Part shown: positions 11,701 to 23,700 of the stretch, piece by piece
How the letters are laid out: each line of letters begins with the position of its first letter
Position numbering within the stretch: the stretch's first letter is position 1
Source of the DNA: Nelumbo lutea
Lineage: Eukaryota > Streptophyta > Magnoliopsida > Proteales > Nelumbonaceae
NCBI GenBank assembly: GCA_022828595.1
Contig: JAKGHH010000002.1
Coordinates: 74,992,383-75,056,382, forward strand
Direction: 5' to 3'
DNA length: 64,000 nucleotides
Notes under the pieces: model-generated
What the model saw: the letters and a program-made list of their open reading frames with translations, nothing else
What the model was told of the DNA's origin: nothing
Database searches by the model: none
Made by a program: the position numbers and the translations under genes

Positions 11701-14700
11701 GTTATCCTTAGTTATTGTCCCTAAGGATGTCCAGGAAGCCCTTGCCTCTCCACGGTGGTGTCGTGCAATGGAAGAAGAACTCTTAGCTCTAACTCATAAT
11801 CATACTTGAGACCTTACCACTCATCCTCCTGGAAAGCAGGTTGTCAGTTGTAAGTGGGTTTATACTGTTAAGTATTTACTTGATGGTAGTGTAGAGTGCC
11901 TAAAAGCTAGATTGGTTGCAAAAGGTACTCCCAAACCTATGGTATTGACTACACAGAGACCTTCTCCCCAGTTGCTAAGATAGGTTCAATTCGTGTTGCG
12001 ATCTCTCTCGCTACTATGTATGATTGGCTCCTCTATCAACTTGATATCAAGAATGCTTTCTTGCATGGTGATTTGCTCGAGGAGGTCTATATGGAGCAAC
12101 CACCAGGGTTTGTTGCTCAGGGGGAGGATGGTAAGGTGTGCAGACTGAAGAAGGCTATTTATGGGCATAAACAGTCTCCTCGAGCATGGTTTGGTAGGTT
12201 CAGTGAGGTGGTAAAGAAGTTTGGTATGAAACAATGCCAAGTTGATCATTCAGTCTTCAGTCATGACTCTCAGGTAGGAAAAATCCTATTGGCGGTGTAT
12301 GTAGATGATATTGTTATTGCTGAGAATGATAAAATGGGCATTAACAGGTTGAAGACTTTTCTACAGGAACATTTTCAAACAAAGGACCTTGGTAAATTGA
12401 AATATTTCTTGGGGATAGAAGTAGCAAGGTCTAAGCATGGTATTAATTTGTGTCAGAGGAAATATGTGTTTGATTTGCTGAAGGAAACAGGTCGGTTAGG
12501 TGCTAAACCAGCTGAAACACCTATGGAAACAAATACTAAGTTGAGCAGTGATATGGGTGAAGTATTTGAAGACCCTAGCAGATACCAGTGACTTGTAGGT
12601 AAACTGAACTACTACCTAACCATTACTCAGCCAGATATTTCATTTGCGGTTAGTGTTGTAAGTCAGTTCATGCAGAAACTTCTAGTTCCTCATTGGGATG
12701 TGGTTCTAAGAATTGTGAGGTATTTAAAAGGGGCTCCTGGTCGTGGTTTGATATACAAAAGTGGTGGAAAACTTGAAATAGAATGATATACTAATGCTGA
12801 TTGGACCGGTTCTATGTCTGATAGGAGGCCTACCATAGACTATTGAACTTTTCTTGGGGGTAATCTGGTGACATGGAAAAGTAAGAATCAGACAATCGTG
12901 GCGAGAAGCAGTGCAGAGGCAGAATATAGAGCTATGGCACATACTACTTGTGAATAAGTGTGGCTAAGGAACCTTCTACAGGAGATAAGATACAATGTTA
13001 ACACTCCAATGAAGCTTTACTATGACAATCAAAGCTGCAGTTCATATTTCTTCTAATTCGGTGTTTCATGAAAGAACCAAGCACATAGAGGTTGACTGTC
13101 ACATTGTGAGAGAGAAGGTGCTAAATGGAGTGATAGACACTACATATGTTAACACAAGGAACCAGTGGGCAGACTTATTTACTAAAGCGTTGAGTCGGGG
13201 AAAAGTGGACTACATATGTAACAAGCTGGGATTATATGATATATACTCACTAGCTTGAGAGGGAGTGTAAGTGTCGAGTATGTAGGGGTATTTCTGTCTT
13301 TATACTTATGTTGAGGTTGTTGATCTGTAATATTATATTATAACTAGTGTCCCTCACTTAAGTAAGGGCACATGTGTCTTTTCCATTATGTTAGTAATAT
13401 AAAACACATCTGGCCGAATGGGAGAAGTAATTTTTCTCTCATTCGAACCAGACTTTTCTTCTCTCCTTTTCTCCTCTTTTCTCTCTCTCTTTCTTTCTTC
13501 TTTCGTCTTCTCTCTTCTTGGTTGTTATCAGACAAGCAAAACTCAAGGGCAAGCCAAATCATAATAGTTATGATCTATATGGCCCACCATCTACATGGGC
13601 CAATCATATTTATATATTAGGAGAGTGGTACTACAGGAGATGTGTCTATTGCTTTAGGAACTGGGAAGAAGGAAATGGTCTCTATCACCCGATAGAGATT
13701 TCCTGTGGGAACCAGGGGAGGAGAAAAAGGACCATAGAGTTATGGGAAGTGGTGTGCAGAAGTAAGAAACATGGTGGCTTAGGTCTTGGGAACATTCAAG
13801 AAGGAAGCAATGCCTTATTAGGGAAATGACTATGGAGTTTGCCCTTGGAAAGAGATAAATTGTGGGCAAAGGTAGTTGTTTGTATCCATGGGCTTGCGGC
13901 AAATGAGTGGGATTCTAGAATCTTGGCTAGAGCTACAACATCCTCTCCATAGAAATCCATTCATGCAATCCTTCCTTCCATCTTTGCATTCATCAGGTAT
14001 AACCCATGCTCTGGAAACCTAGCTAAATCCTGGGAACATGTTTGGTTGTGTAACTCACCTTTAAAGGAACAATTTCCTTCCTTTTTTCCCCTTTCTACAC
14101 AGAGGGGGAACCCATTTCATTGTTTGTGGTTCCCTCTAACTCTATAGTTGGATTTCGCTGGGATTTGGGTTATAGAAGAGGCCTCCAGAAGAATGAAATT
14201 TGCAATGTCTAAAACTTGCTTCAAAATCTTTAAAAAGTTGCATTGGATCATTCAAAAAGTGACTATAGAGTTTGGACCCCTTCTCTCTTTGGTTCCTATG
14301 GTGAGAAGGGGCCAAATGGGCGTTAGTCATTTATTTCTTTTAAGGTATGTTCTTTTAGCTATGGGCCTCTTTTGTTTTCTTTTAATTATTTCATGAGTGT
14401 TGGTCACCCTATTAAGGGCATCCAAGGAACCGTACTCAGTTTAAAATTAAGAGAATAAAAGACATCTTGAATACTCAGAAGCTTTTAATTGAGGGTGATT
14501 CAAAGTTGGTGATTAGATGGCTGCAAAAGGAAGGGGATGAGGGATGGTGGGAATATATTCATGAGAGAAGGAGGATTAGAAGGCTTCTCCAAGAGATGGA
14601 GGTCACTTTACATTCTATGAAAAGAGATGCAGATTCATTGGCAAAACAAGGGGTGGGAAGAAATCAATTATTTGGGGCTTGTTTGTAACTTGTTCATCTT

Positions 14701-17700
14701 TTGGGAGAGATGAGAGAGTTTATCCATCCATTCTCTGCTTCCGCCAATTTTTTCCAGGGCACATAATTCACCTCATTCAGTTTCATAGATGCCATCTGTA
14801 CAGTAAAATAATTAGGAGGTACAACCAAACTCGAATTTTGATCACCACTACCTAAGGCTGCTATGATGCTTGTCTTCAACACCCCATGCAACTTGTAACC
14901 TTGAGGCAAGAGAAAACAACAAAAAATAACCACCACACGTCTTTTAAACTGTAAACAGCACCGTTATATAAAAAATACACCACCTGAACCACAACAGCAC
15001 AACTTATTGTAGTGTCTCCTCCACCAACCATCTAGAGCTATCCAACTCACACAACATATGATCTCATCAGAAAATAAGCCATCAACCTACTTCTACTCAA
15101 ACAAGCACAGCTCCTTATTCCTCTTGGGAACTACCCCAAGACAGGGCTCACACCACCACACATCAAACAAGACTGCTACCCATCACCCATGGTGACAGCT
15201 AACTTGATGAAAAAGAAGAATGCAACCCCCTTACATGGTGTGCTTCTGAAACAAGAAAAAAAAAAAAAAAAAAAAAAAACATCACAAGATAGTAGGAGAG
15301 ATAAAAGAGATTGCAAACTTCTCTAAACCAGATCACAGCCTTCCAGGTGTTCTAATACCATGTGATCACACCAACAAACCAGCAGGAAACAGTATGGAAA
15401 AATAAGAGAAAGAGAGGAAAAAGAGAGTAGAGAAAGAAGAGAAAAAACCAAGGCCAATTGGGAGCAATTGACCCCCCCTGTCCAAGTCAGCTAGTATTTA
15501 TAGATTACCAAAGATGTGTACAATGACTATTGTGCTCCTGATCAGGTATGGGACACAGAACAAAGAACATAAGGCATCAATTGTTAGTCTGAGAGAAAGA
15601 GAAAAGACAAGAGGAAAGCCAAGAGTTCAGACCTGTTAGGGTTGATTGGTATGATCGAACCAACTCTAAAGGAAAGAATTTATATTACGAATGTGAATGG
15701 ACAAGGTTGTCCTTACAAAAGAAATAAAAGAAAAGAGCCGTACACTAATGGACACACCTACTAGATTACAGGAAAGAAAAGGTAAAAGTACATAATTACC
15801 CTCCACTTCTCTCTACATCAATCACAAATATTAAAAACATACTGTAATCACAGAAATATCCTTAATAAGTTGGATCATAACATAATAATAGAAGTACCAG
15901 AAAGTTGATACTATTTATTTCCAATGAAGATCAAACTAGAACTATTACACAAACAACAACAGAGATTTTCATAATAAACATCTATCTGTAAACTAACCTT
16001 TCCTCCACCAGCAAGGATCTCAAGAATAAGAGTCTCTTCAAGTTTTTCATGGACTTCAAAAGCCTGGAAATCATAATAAATGAATGTTTTCATAAGTCTT
16101 ATGAATCTAAGGAATAAACTAAGTTAGGGGTGGCCACCAGCCGAGCTTCTCACGAGCTTATCAAGCTCGGCTTGGTTCAAACCAAGCTTCAAGCCGAGCT
16201 CAAGCCCAATATATAGGCTCGTTTGCTAGTTGAGCTGAGCTCGGGCCAAGTAAAGCTTGGTTTGTGAGGCTCACAAGCTTAGTATAATAAATAAATCATT
16301 TTTATTATATATAAAAATATTTTTTATATATAATATTTTTATTTTTTATGTATAATAGTAAGTAATTTTTATAATTCTTAATTTGCTGTATGTAAAATAA
16401 ATTAAAAAAAAAATTATTTTTATATTGAAACTAGCTCGAACCGAGCTCAAGCCTAATACTCTTTCTGCGAGCCGAGCTCGAATGGCCTCTAAATTGAAAC
16501 TCCTCTTCTTCAAAGTCCTAGAGAAAACAGAAAAAAAAAATGTGTTCAAGTGCCACACCTTCCCATATATTAATAGCTTTGTTTCCAGCAACACCCCATC
16601 GATGACAAGGTTAGTTTTTCTTGGGTTAGCAGTTTGAAATTCACCAATTTCAAAAGTACCATCATTTGATTCTCCTAGTACGTCAACAGAAGGAGGAGCC
16701 TACATCCAACACAAGAAAACATAATAGTCAATTGATAACATGGTTCGGTACAAAGAATACAAAAAAATCCAAGACAAGGATGATATGTAGTACAGAAGCT
16801 CTATAAGTGGCTTGTATTAGTCCCTTCAACCAAGCACCCTTCTCCTCATTGTCCTGAAATTCTATGATCAAGGTGTTTGAAGATTCTAGAGCCTGAAAAA
16901 AAATGTTATTCAAATATTACACAACATAAAAATCTGAAGGGGGTGCCAAATATTCTCTGCATCTACTTTACACAAAAAACCAGATCAAACTCTATCAATT
17001 GAGAAGAATTCTTTCAAGGAGATTAGATAAATGAGGGGAAAATCATAATACAGATTTATGTAAATGGTTTAACACAAATAAGATAAATAGGCCTGAAAAA
17101 AAATGTTATTCAAATATAACACAACATAAAAATCTGAAGGGGGTGCCAAATATTCTCTGCATCTACTTTACACAAAAAACCAGATCAAACTCTATCAATT
17201 GAGAAGAATTCTTTCATGGAGATTAGATAAATGAGGGGAGAATCATAATACAGATTTATGTAAATGGTTTAACACAAATAAGATAAATTTGTATACAAGA
17301 AAGAGGGAAACATAAAGTAATCTTTCACTAACATTTTGTTAAACTTAATCAATCAAATACCTCCCAAGGTACCATATGAATTTCCCATGTACAGGGGTAT
17401 TTTAGTAAAAATGATAATTGAAGCTCTTGCTTTCATTTCACTGAACATCATGTCTAGATTTGTAACGGAACCATCATAACATGTTCTATGCAGTTAGAAA
17501 ACAACTAAATTACTTTTTGACATGCTTTACCCCATGCAAATACAGGAAAAGAGCCAAAACAACCAAGAAAAGGAGAGAGACAGGAAGGGATCAGCTTCAA
17601 AAAGAACCAACACTGCATTGGAATAATTTATAGAAAAGTGTGATATATAAGAACTACATTCCTTGAAGCACAAGAATATCCACAGAAAAGAGCTAAAAAG

Positions 17701-20700
17701 TCACAAATAGAGTCACCATGCACTATAAGACCAGAAAACACAACAATAACACTATCATGCCCACCCTAAAACTATTACTATCTCCAGAGAAACCTAAACT
17801 CCAATGGGAGCAGGATCAGAATTAATCTTGATAACTACATTACAAATTTTTATCCACATTAAGTTGCAAGAAAATAACCATAGCAACTAGTATTTCACTT
17901 GAAATCACCATTGTTTACCTTCTGAATATCTATTCCCCTCGAACACACAGCAATAGCAAAAGGCGAACCATCAATACTTGATGGAGGAACTTCGCATACT
18001 TGTTGACCTGCCATACTGCAATATAACATAATCGAAAATTTATTATGCATCCAAAGAGAATCTTATGATAAAAAGAACAAAAGGCTTGCTGTTTTATTAT
18101 TATTAGAAAGAAACATTTGCTTGTCCATTTGGTACTTGCATTTGGAAATGTTTTGCTCGCCGACCTTTACATAGCCAAAGAAAAGAAAAAGAATAATGTG
18201 GTGCTGCATGAGGGCAACGACCATTTGGATTTGTTTTTGAACAGTAAAGAAGATTTTATTAAATCGAGAGAATTTGTACATGTGGTTGAGATATTACAAA
18301 CACCCAAATTCGTAAGATTTACATTAGCACCCAAAATAGCTGGTGTCTATTAGCCCCCTGTTTTTTGATAGTGAATCCACCATCCCATTGGCGGTTCTTC
18401 TGGCCCATAAGTAGGAAGTGTAAACTCCCTAGATCAACAATCAATCCCCTGAAGACATGCCTGTAAAGCAAAGGGGCTTGTCATAGGCCTTTTGCCCAAG
18501 TGATGACCAGCTTCAAGTCCCCTTCTACTTCAAGATTTTGAAGTCTGACTGCTTTGCTAGTCTTAGGCCTCGCAGTAAAGCCATCAGTTCAGCTTTCAGG
18601 GAGCCTCCCACTCCAATAGGTCCTGAATACATGGCCACCACCCTTCCTATGGAGTCTCTGTATACCGCCCCCCCCCCTCCCCAATACCTTCTGGCCCCGA
18701 GTTACCCACAACAACCATTTGGACAATTGAGATGAAAGAAATTCAAGAATTTTTAGGGAGCAGGAAAGGAGGTATTGATTTGGTGGATTAAAGTTACAAC
18801 TCTAAAAAGGGTAGAGCTCTTGGCTGTTCTTCAAGGAATGCAGCTACCAAGAATCAAAAAAGGATACTGGTTATAGGGGACGCACAGGTGGTGGTTGAAG
18901 AATGGTAAAAAAGAAGTGTAGGCCTAAAACTGAACTTAGAAAGTTTGGATAGTTAATTAGCGACTTTCAAGTGAAACTTCAATGGGTACAACCGTACAAT
19001 AGACAGTAAATGGCATGGCAGATGCACTAGCCAAGCAAGCAGTAATTAGGAGGTAAATTATATTGGGCTCAACTAAAAAGTGAGAACTTTTTTGGAAAGT
19101 GTAAGATATTCCACCATCTCAAAGGGGCACATGCAATCTATGGAACCTATGTACATTTTTGTTGATAATTAATACAAATTTCAATTACTCATTAAGAGAG
19201 AGAGAGAGAGAGAGAGAGAGTCATTCAATATGAAAGCATTAAACAGAATAGGTTGCAAAAATTCAAGTTCATTGTTTTTGTAGGTGAAGTTAGTAGCTTC
19301 TTCAGATGCTTCCTTGAACTTTTTTTTTATCAATAACACGGTTCATTAATTATCACAATGGGAATTATAAAGAGGAAGACAAACTTTCTTATCTTCCAAC
19401 TTCAGTTTGAGCCCCAAGAAATGAAAAAGAGAGAAGAGAAAAGGAAAAAGGAAAAAGAAAAAAACAGATTTTAATTACAACTGTGCCCAGAACATTGACT
19501 CCCTGTCCACCCCTTGTTTAGCTAACCCATCAGCAAAAGAATTAGCTGATCTTTTTACCCCAACTGATTTTAACTTCCATTTCGCAAACCAGCCATCTGA
19601 ATTTCCTTCTCATATTGCTATATCTCCATAAACCACTATCATCTTTATTCAGCCACCCTACCACCACCTCTGAGTCCCCTTCTATTATGAGTTTTCTGAG
19701 GTTCATCTCCCTAGCTTTCTGGACTCCTTTCACGACTGCATGGATCTCAGCTCTAAGAGAGTCACCCACTCCAATTGGGCCTGAGAACATGGCAGAAACA
19801 ACCCCATTCTTGTCCCTAAAAACACCCCCAATCCCTGATTGTCCAGGGTTCCCTTTGCTACTTCCATCAAAGTTTAGTTTTATGAAGCCCGCCAGTGGGG
19901 GAATCCAAGACACACTCAATACTGCTTTAGTCTGGGTACAGCTTGCAATCCCACCCCACTTCCTCAGCATGTCATCCACTGTAAAGTCTGTGAATAGCTC
20001 TAGGGATTTCATCCACTGTACAGCCATTATATGGATCAGGGCCCTCAGATCTTCAGCACTTCTCTCTTCTTTAGAGAAAATCTTGGAGTTTCTTTCTTCA
20101 CATAAAGATCAGCAGACTGCTGCCCTCAGTCCTCTCCACTAGGGGTGAGCAAAAAAAACCGAAAAACTGAACTGACTAAAAAAGCCAATCGAAACCAAAC
20201 CAAAAAATCGGTTAACCGAACTGGTCAGTTCGGTTTTGGTTCGATGTTTTAAAAAAACCGACAGTTTTAGTTTGGTTTCGATTAACCATTTAAAAAAACC
20301 AGTGGTTAACCGAACTGACCGATATATATATATAGTAATATATATTTATATAATATTATATACATTATATATTATATTTTTTTGAAAATCTAGTAAAAAA
20401 GTTCGGCAGTCTGAGAGTGTTCAGACTGCCGAACTGAGACTTCCAGGTTTTAGTTCGCCAGTATGGCAGACTGGCAGCCAGACTGGTGAACAGCCTGTTT
20501 GATACCCGCCGCGCAGGGATTTTTCCCTTTCTTTCCCTCTCTCTCTCGGACTCTCACTCTCTCAGACTCCCACTGTCCCAGTTCTCTGAGCTCTCTCTCA
20601 GACTCCTGCTTCGGCAACACTGGAGCCACATCGAAATGCGAAGATACTACTTAGTACGTGACCTGAAATCACCAAAAGAACGTCGCTTTTTCTCGCTTGT

Positions 20701-23700
20701 TTCAGGCATCATGTGTTTGTCCGGCGGACTGGAAGAAGAACTCTGCATAGGTTTCTCACATCTCAATGAGTGAGCTTTCATGGAGCTCTCTGCCTTTTTG
20801 TTCTAGTGTTCCACTATGTCAGCTTTATTTTATGGCTCAAAGGATTGATCAGGAGACATACCTAAGACTAAAAACCAGAAGGCCTAGAACTGTTTGTCTG
20901 GAGGCTCAACTGCATTTGCTTGACGGGTTAGAGGTCCCAGTTCTTGTTTTTCCCTTTTCTTTAAATTTTGAGGGCATAAAAAAAACCAAAAAACCGAACT
21001 GTCAGTTAACCGGTTGCATCGGTTCAGTTTCTGTTCGATTAAATGTAAAAACTGAACAAGTCTGTTCGGTCCAGAAAATCACCCCACGGTTCGGTTAACC
21101 GAACCGTGAGCACCCCTACTCTCCACATAGTCCTTCCCCTTTTCATACGCCACCTGAAAAAAGAATGAGCAAAAATTCCAAGTACACCCAAACATAGAGA
21201 AAGCCCACTCCCAAATAGATTTTGCAAATTGACAAGACACCAATAAATGGAAACCAGTCTCCTCATCAGCTTTACAAAGAACACACCAATGAGGGAACAA
21301 ACAAGAATTGGGTCTCTTCTTTTGGAGCATATCACCAATGTTGATTCTTTCCAGAAATGCTTCCCAGCAAAAACTACCAACCCTAGGAGGAATTGGTCTG
21401 CACCAAACCTCATTAACAGGGAAGGGGGGAGTTACAGGATTGGTGGACTGGCTTAATACTTTAAAGAAGGAGGCATAGGAGAAGGAACCAGTAGGGGTGG
21501 GGGTCCATATTCTAGAGTCTTCCTTAGCTGGTTCTAAGAACACATTATCAAGAAGTTGGAGGAGACTCAAAATAGTGTCAAGGTCTGAGTCTCTCACAGC
21601 CCTTTTCAGAACCAAATTCCAACCAAACCCAAAATTGGAAGAGGAAGGGGTGATGAAAGAGGAAATTGTCTCATTTTTAAAAACAGAAAGGGAATGCAAA
21701 GAAGGAAACTGGTCCTTTAAAGGGGCATTCTCCACCCAAGTTTGTTCCCAGAATTTTATAGAGTTACCTGAATTCAAATCATAATTGATAAGAGGGGAGA
21801 AAATTGGTAATAGATCATGAATGGCTTTCCAAGGAAAAGTGCTTGTGGTCCTAGCCCAAAGTCCAGCATCCCATCCATTTAGCTCCAACCCATGTATGCT
21901 TGCCACTATTTTAGCCCATAATTTCTCCTTCTCCAGTGGAAATCTCCATAATCATTTCCCCAATGGGGCCAAATTCCTTTCTCTAATGTTCCCAAGCCCT
22001 AACCCCCCACTGTTTTTGCTCCTGGTCACCATCTTCCAGCTTACCCTATGGTCCCTCTTCTCCTCTCCCGGCTCCCAAAGGAAGACTCTCATCAGCTTCT
22101 CCAATTTGTTAGCAACCTTAAGTGGGATTTTGAACACTCAGAGGAAATAAATAGGTAAATTTGCTAGAATAGCCTTAATCAGTGTCATCCTACTACCAAG
22201 AAAAAGGTAATTCTTTTTCCAAGAAACAAGTCACTTTTCAAATTTTTCCACCACCGGATTCTAGAAACTCTCCCTCTTTGGATTGTCACCAAATGGCAAC
22301 CCCAAGTAGTTCAATGGCCATCCTGAAACCTCACACCCTAGCACTTCTACACTCTCCCTAATTTCTTCCTCCTCCAAATTCACACCCACAACACAACTTT
22401 TCTCAAAGTTCACCTTCAATCTTGACATTTGTTCAAAAAGTAGTATCACTAATTTCATGTTCCTAATATATTTCAAGTTTCCTTCTTCACAAAACAAATT
22501 TGTGTCATCTGCAAACTATAGGTGGGTGAGGAGGGTTTCCCCCCTTCCGACTCTCCATCCTCTAATGTGACTCCTAGAGTTTTCTCTATTAATCAATCTC
22601 CCTAGGACAGCAGCAATCAGTGTGAGCACGAAGGGAGATGAGGGGTCCCCTTGCCTTATACCCCTACTAGCTAGAAAGAAATCTACCACTGTCACATTCA
22701 CGAGTATAGAGTAATGACAATTGCGAACACATCCCATAACCCATTTGCACCATCTAGCCCCAAATCCAAATTTAGTCATAATTCTCTTTAAGAAATCCTA
22801 ATCAACCAAATCATAAACTTTTTTCCAAATCCAACTTACATACCACTCCCTTCTTTCCATCCTTCCAAACATTTACAACACTCTCATTTGCAATTAAGAT
22901 CTGATCTATAATTTGTCTTCCACTCACAAAGGCTCCTTGATTTGGTGTAATTGTTTGTCGAACTGAACCTATTGAGAGAGCTCAGAAGAAGAAGAAGTGG
23001 AAGAAGAGAGGAGAGTCTGATGTGTTCGAATGGGCACTATTCATCAGCCAGCCTTGTTCACTAATATAAGAACAATACATAATTTACATGAAAGGACCAG
23101 GATGCCCCTGATTAGTGATGGGACACCCAGTCTAATAAAACACAAGATACAATTAGGCCCAGTTACTAAGGCCCATTAACTAGAGACTCTAATACCCAAC
23201 CCAGACAAGAGAATAACAACATATCAATCGAACCGACACTCCCCCTCAAGCTAAGCATGGATGTCAATCATGTTTAGCTTGCCCAGTAAGTCCAAAAATT
23301 TCACTGTGGTTAGCCCTTTAGTTAAAACATCTGCAATTTGCATCTCTGAGGGAGTGTAAGGAATGCAAAGTTCTCCTATGACTATTCTTTCTCTAACAAA
23401 ATGGCGGTCTATCTCAATATGTTTTGTTCTACCATGCTGCACTGGGTTATTTGCAATGTTGATAGCAGCCTTGTTGTCGCAGTACAACTTGAGAGGACAC
23501 TCAGTCTTCACTCCCAGTTCACCAAGAAAAATTTTAAGCCACAACAGTTCCGCAACACCATGAGCCATAGCTCGATATTCTGCCTATGCACTAGACCTTG
23601 CAACAACATTCTATTTTTTACTTCTCCATGTAACTAGATTTCTCCCAACAAAAGTACAGTAACCTGAAGTCGACTTTCTGTCACCCACAGAACCAGCCCA

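Larger units (their letters stand above)
8105..13566 (+). mobile_element. complete Ty1/copia element with target-site duplication GTTAT
   Basis: A 5,462-bp element, antisense to VPS13. Its LTRs are 8105-8396 and 13266-13566; GTTAT occurs at 8100-8104 and again at 13567-13571. The primer binding site TGGTATCAGAGC is at 8397-8408 and the polypurine tract GAGAGGGAG at 13257-13265. Order gag, protease, integrase, RT, RNase H, as in copia. Stops at 9221, 11808 and 12589, frameshifts, and a 49-bp duplication in the protease region make it defective. LTR ends are TG and TA, a non-canonical pair. Confidence 0.95.

Noticed and set aside
15256..15279. A24 run as a processed pseudogene tail
   Set aside because: It lies inside the leader of a copia 5' fragment with no coding sequence ending there and no matching target duplication.
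18480..19120. Twin-primed LINE inversion
   Set aside because: The two inverted pieces overlap in the same RNase H segment, whereas twin priming joins consecutive segments.
20486..21098. Open frames inside the hAT element as a transposase
   Set aside because: No hAT dimerisation motif or BED zinc finger; frames are short and unrelated to each other.
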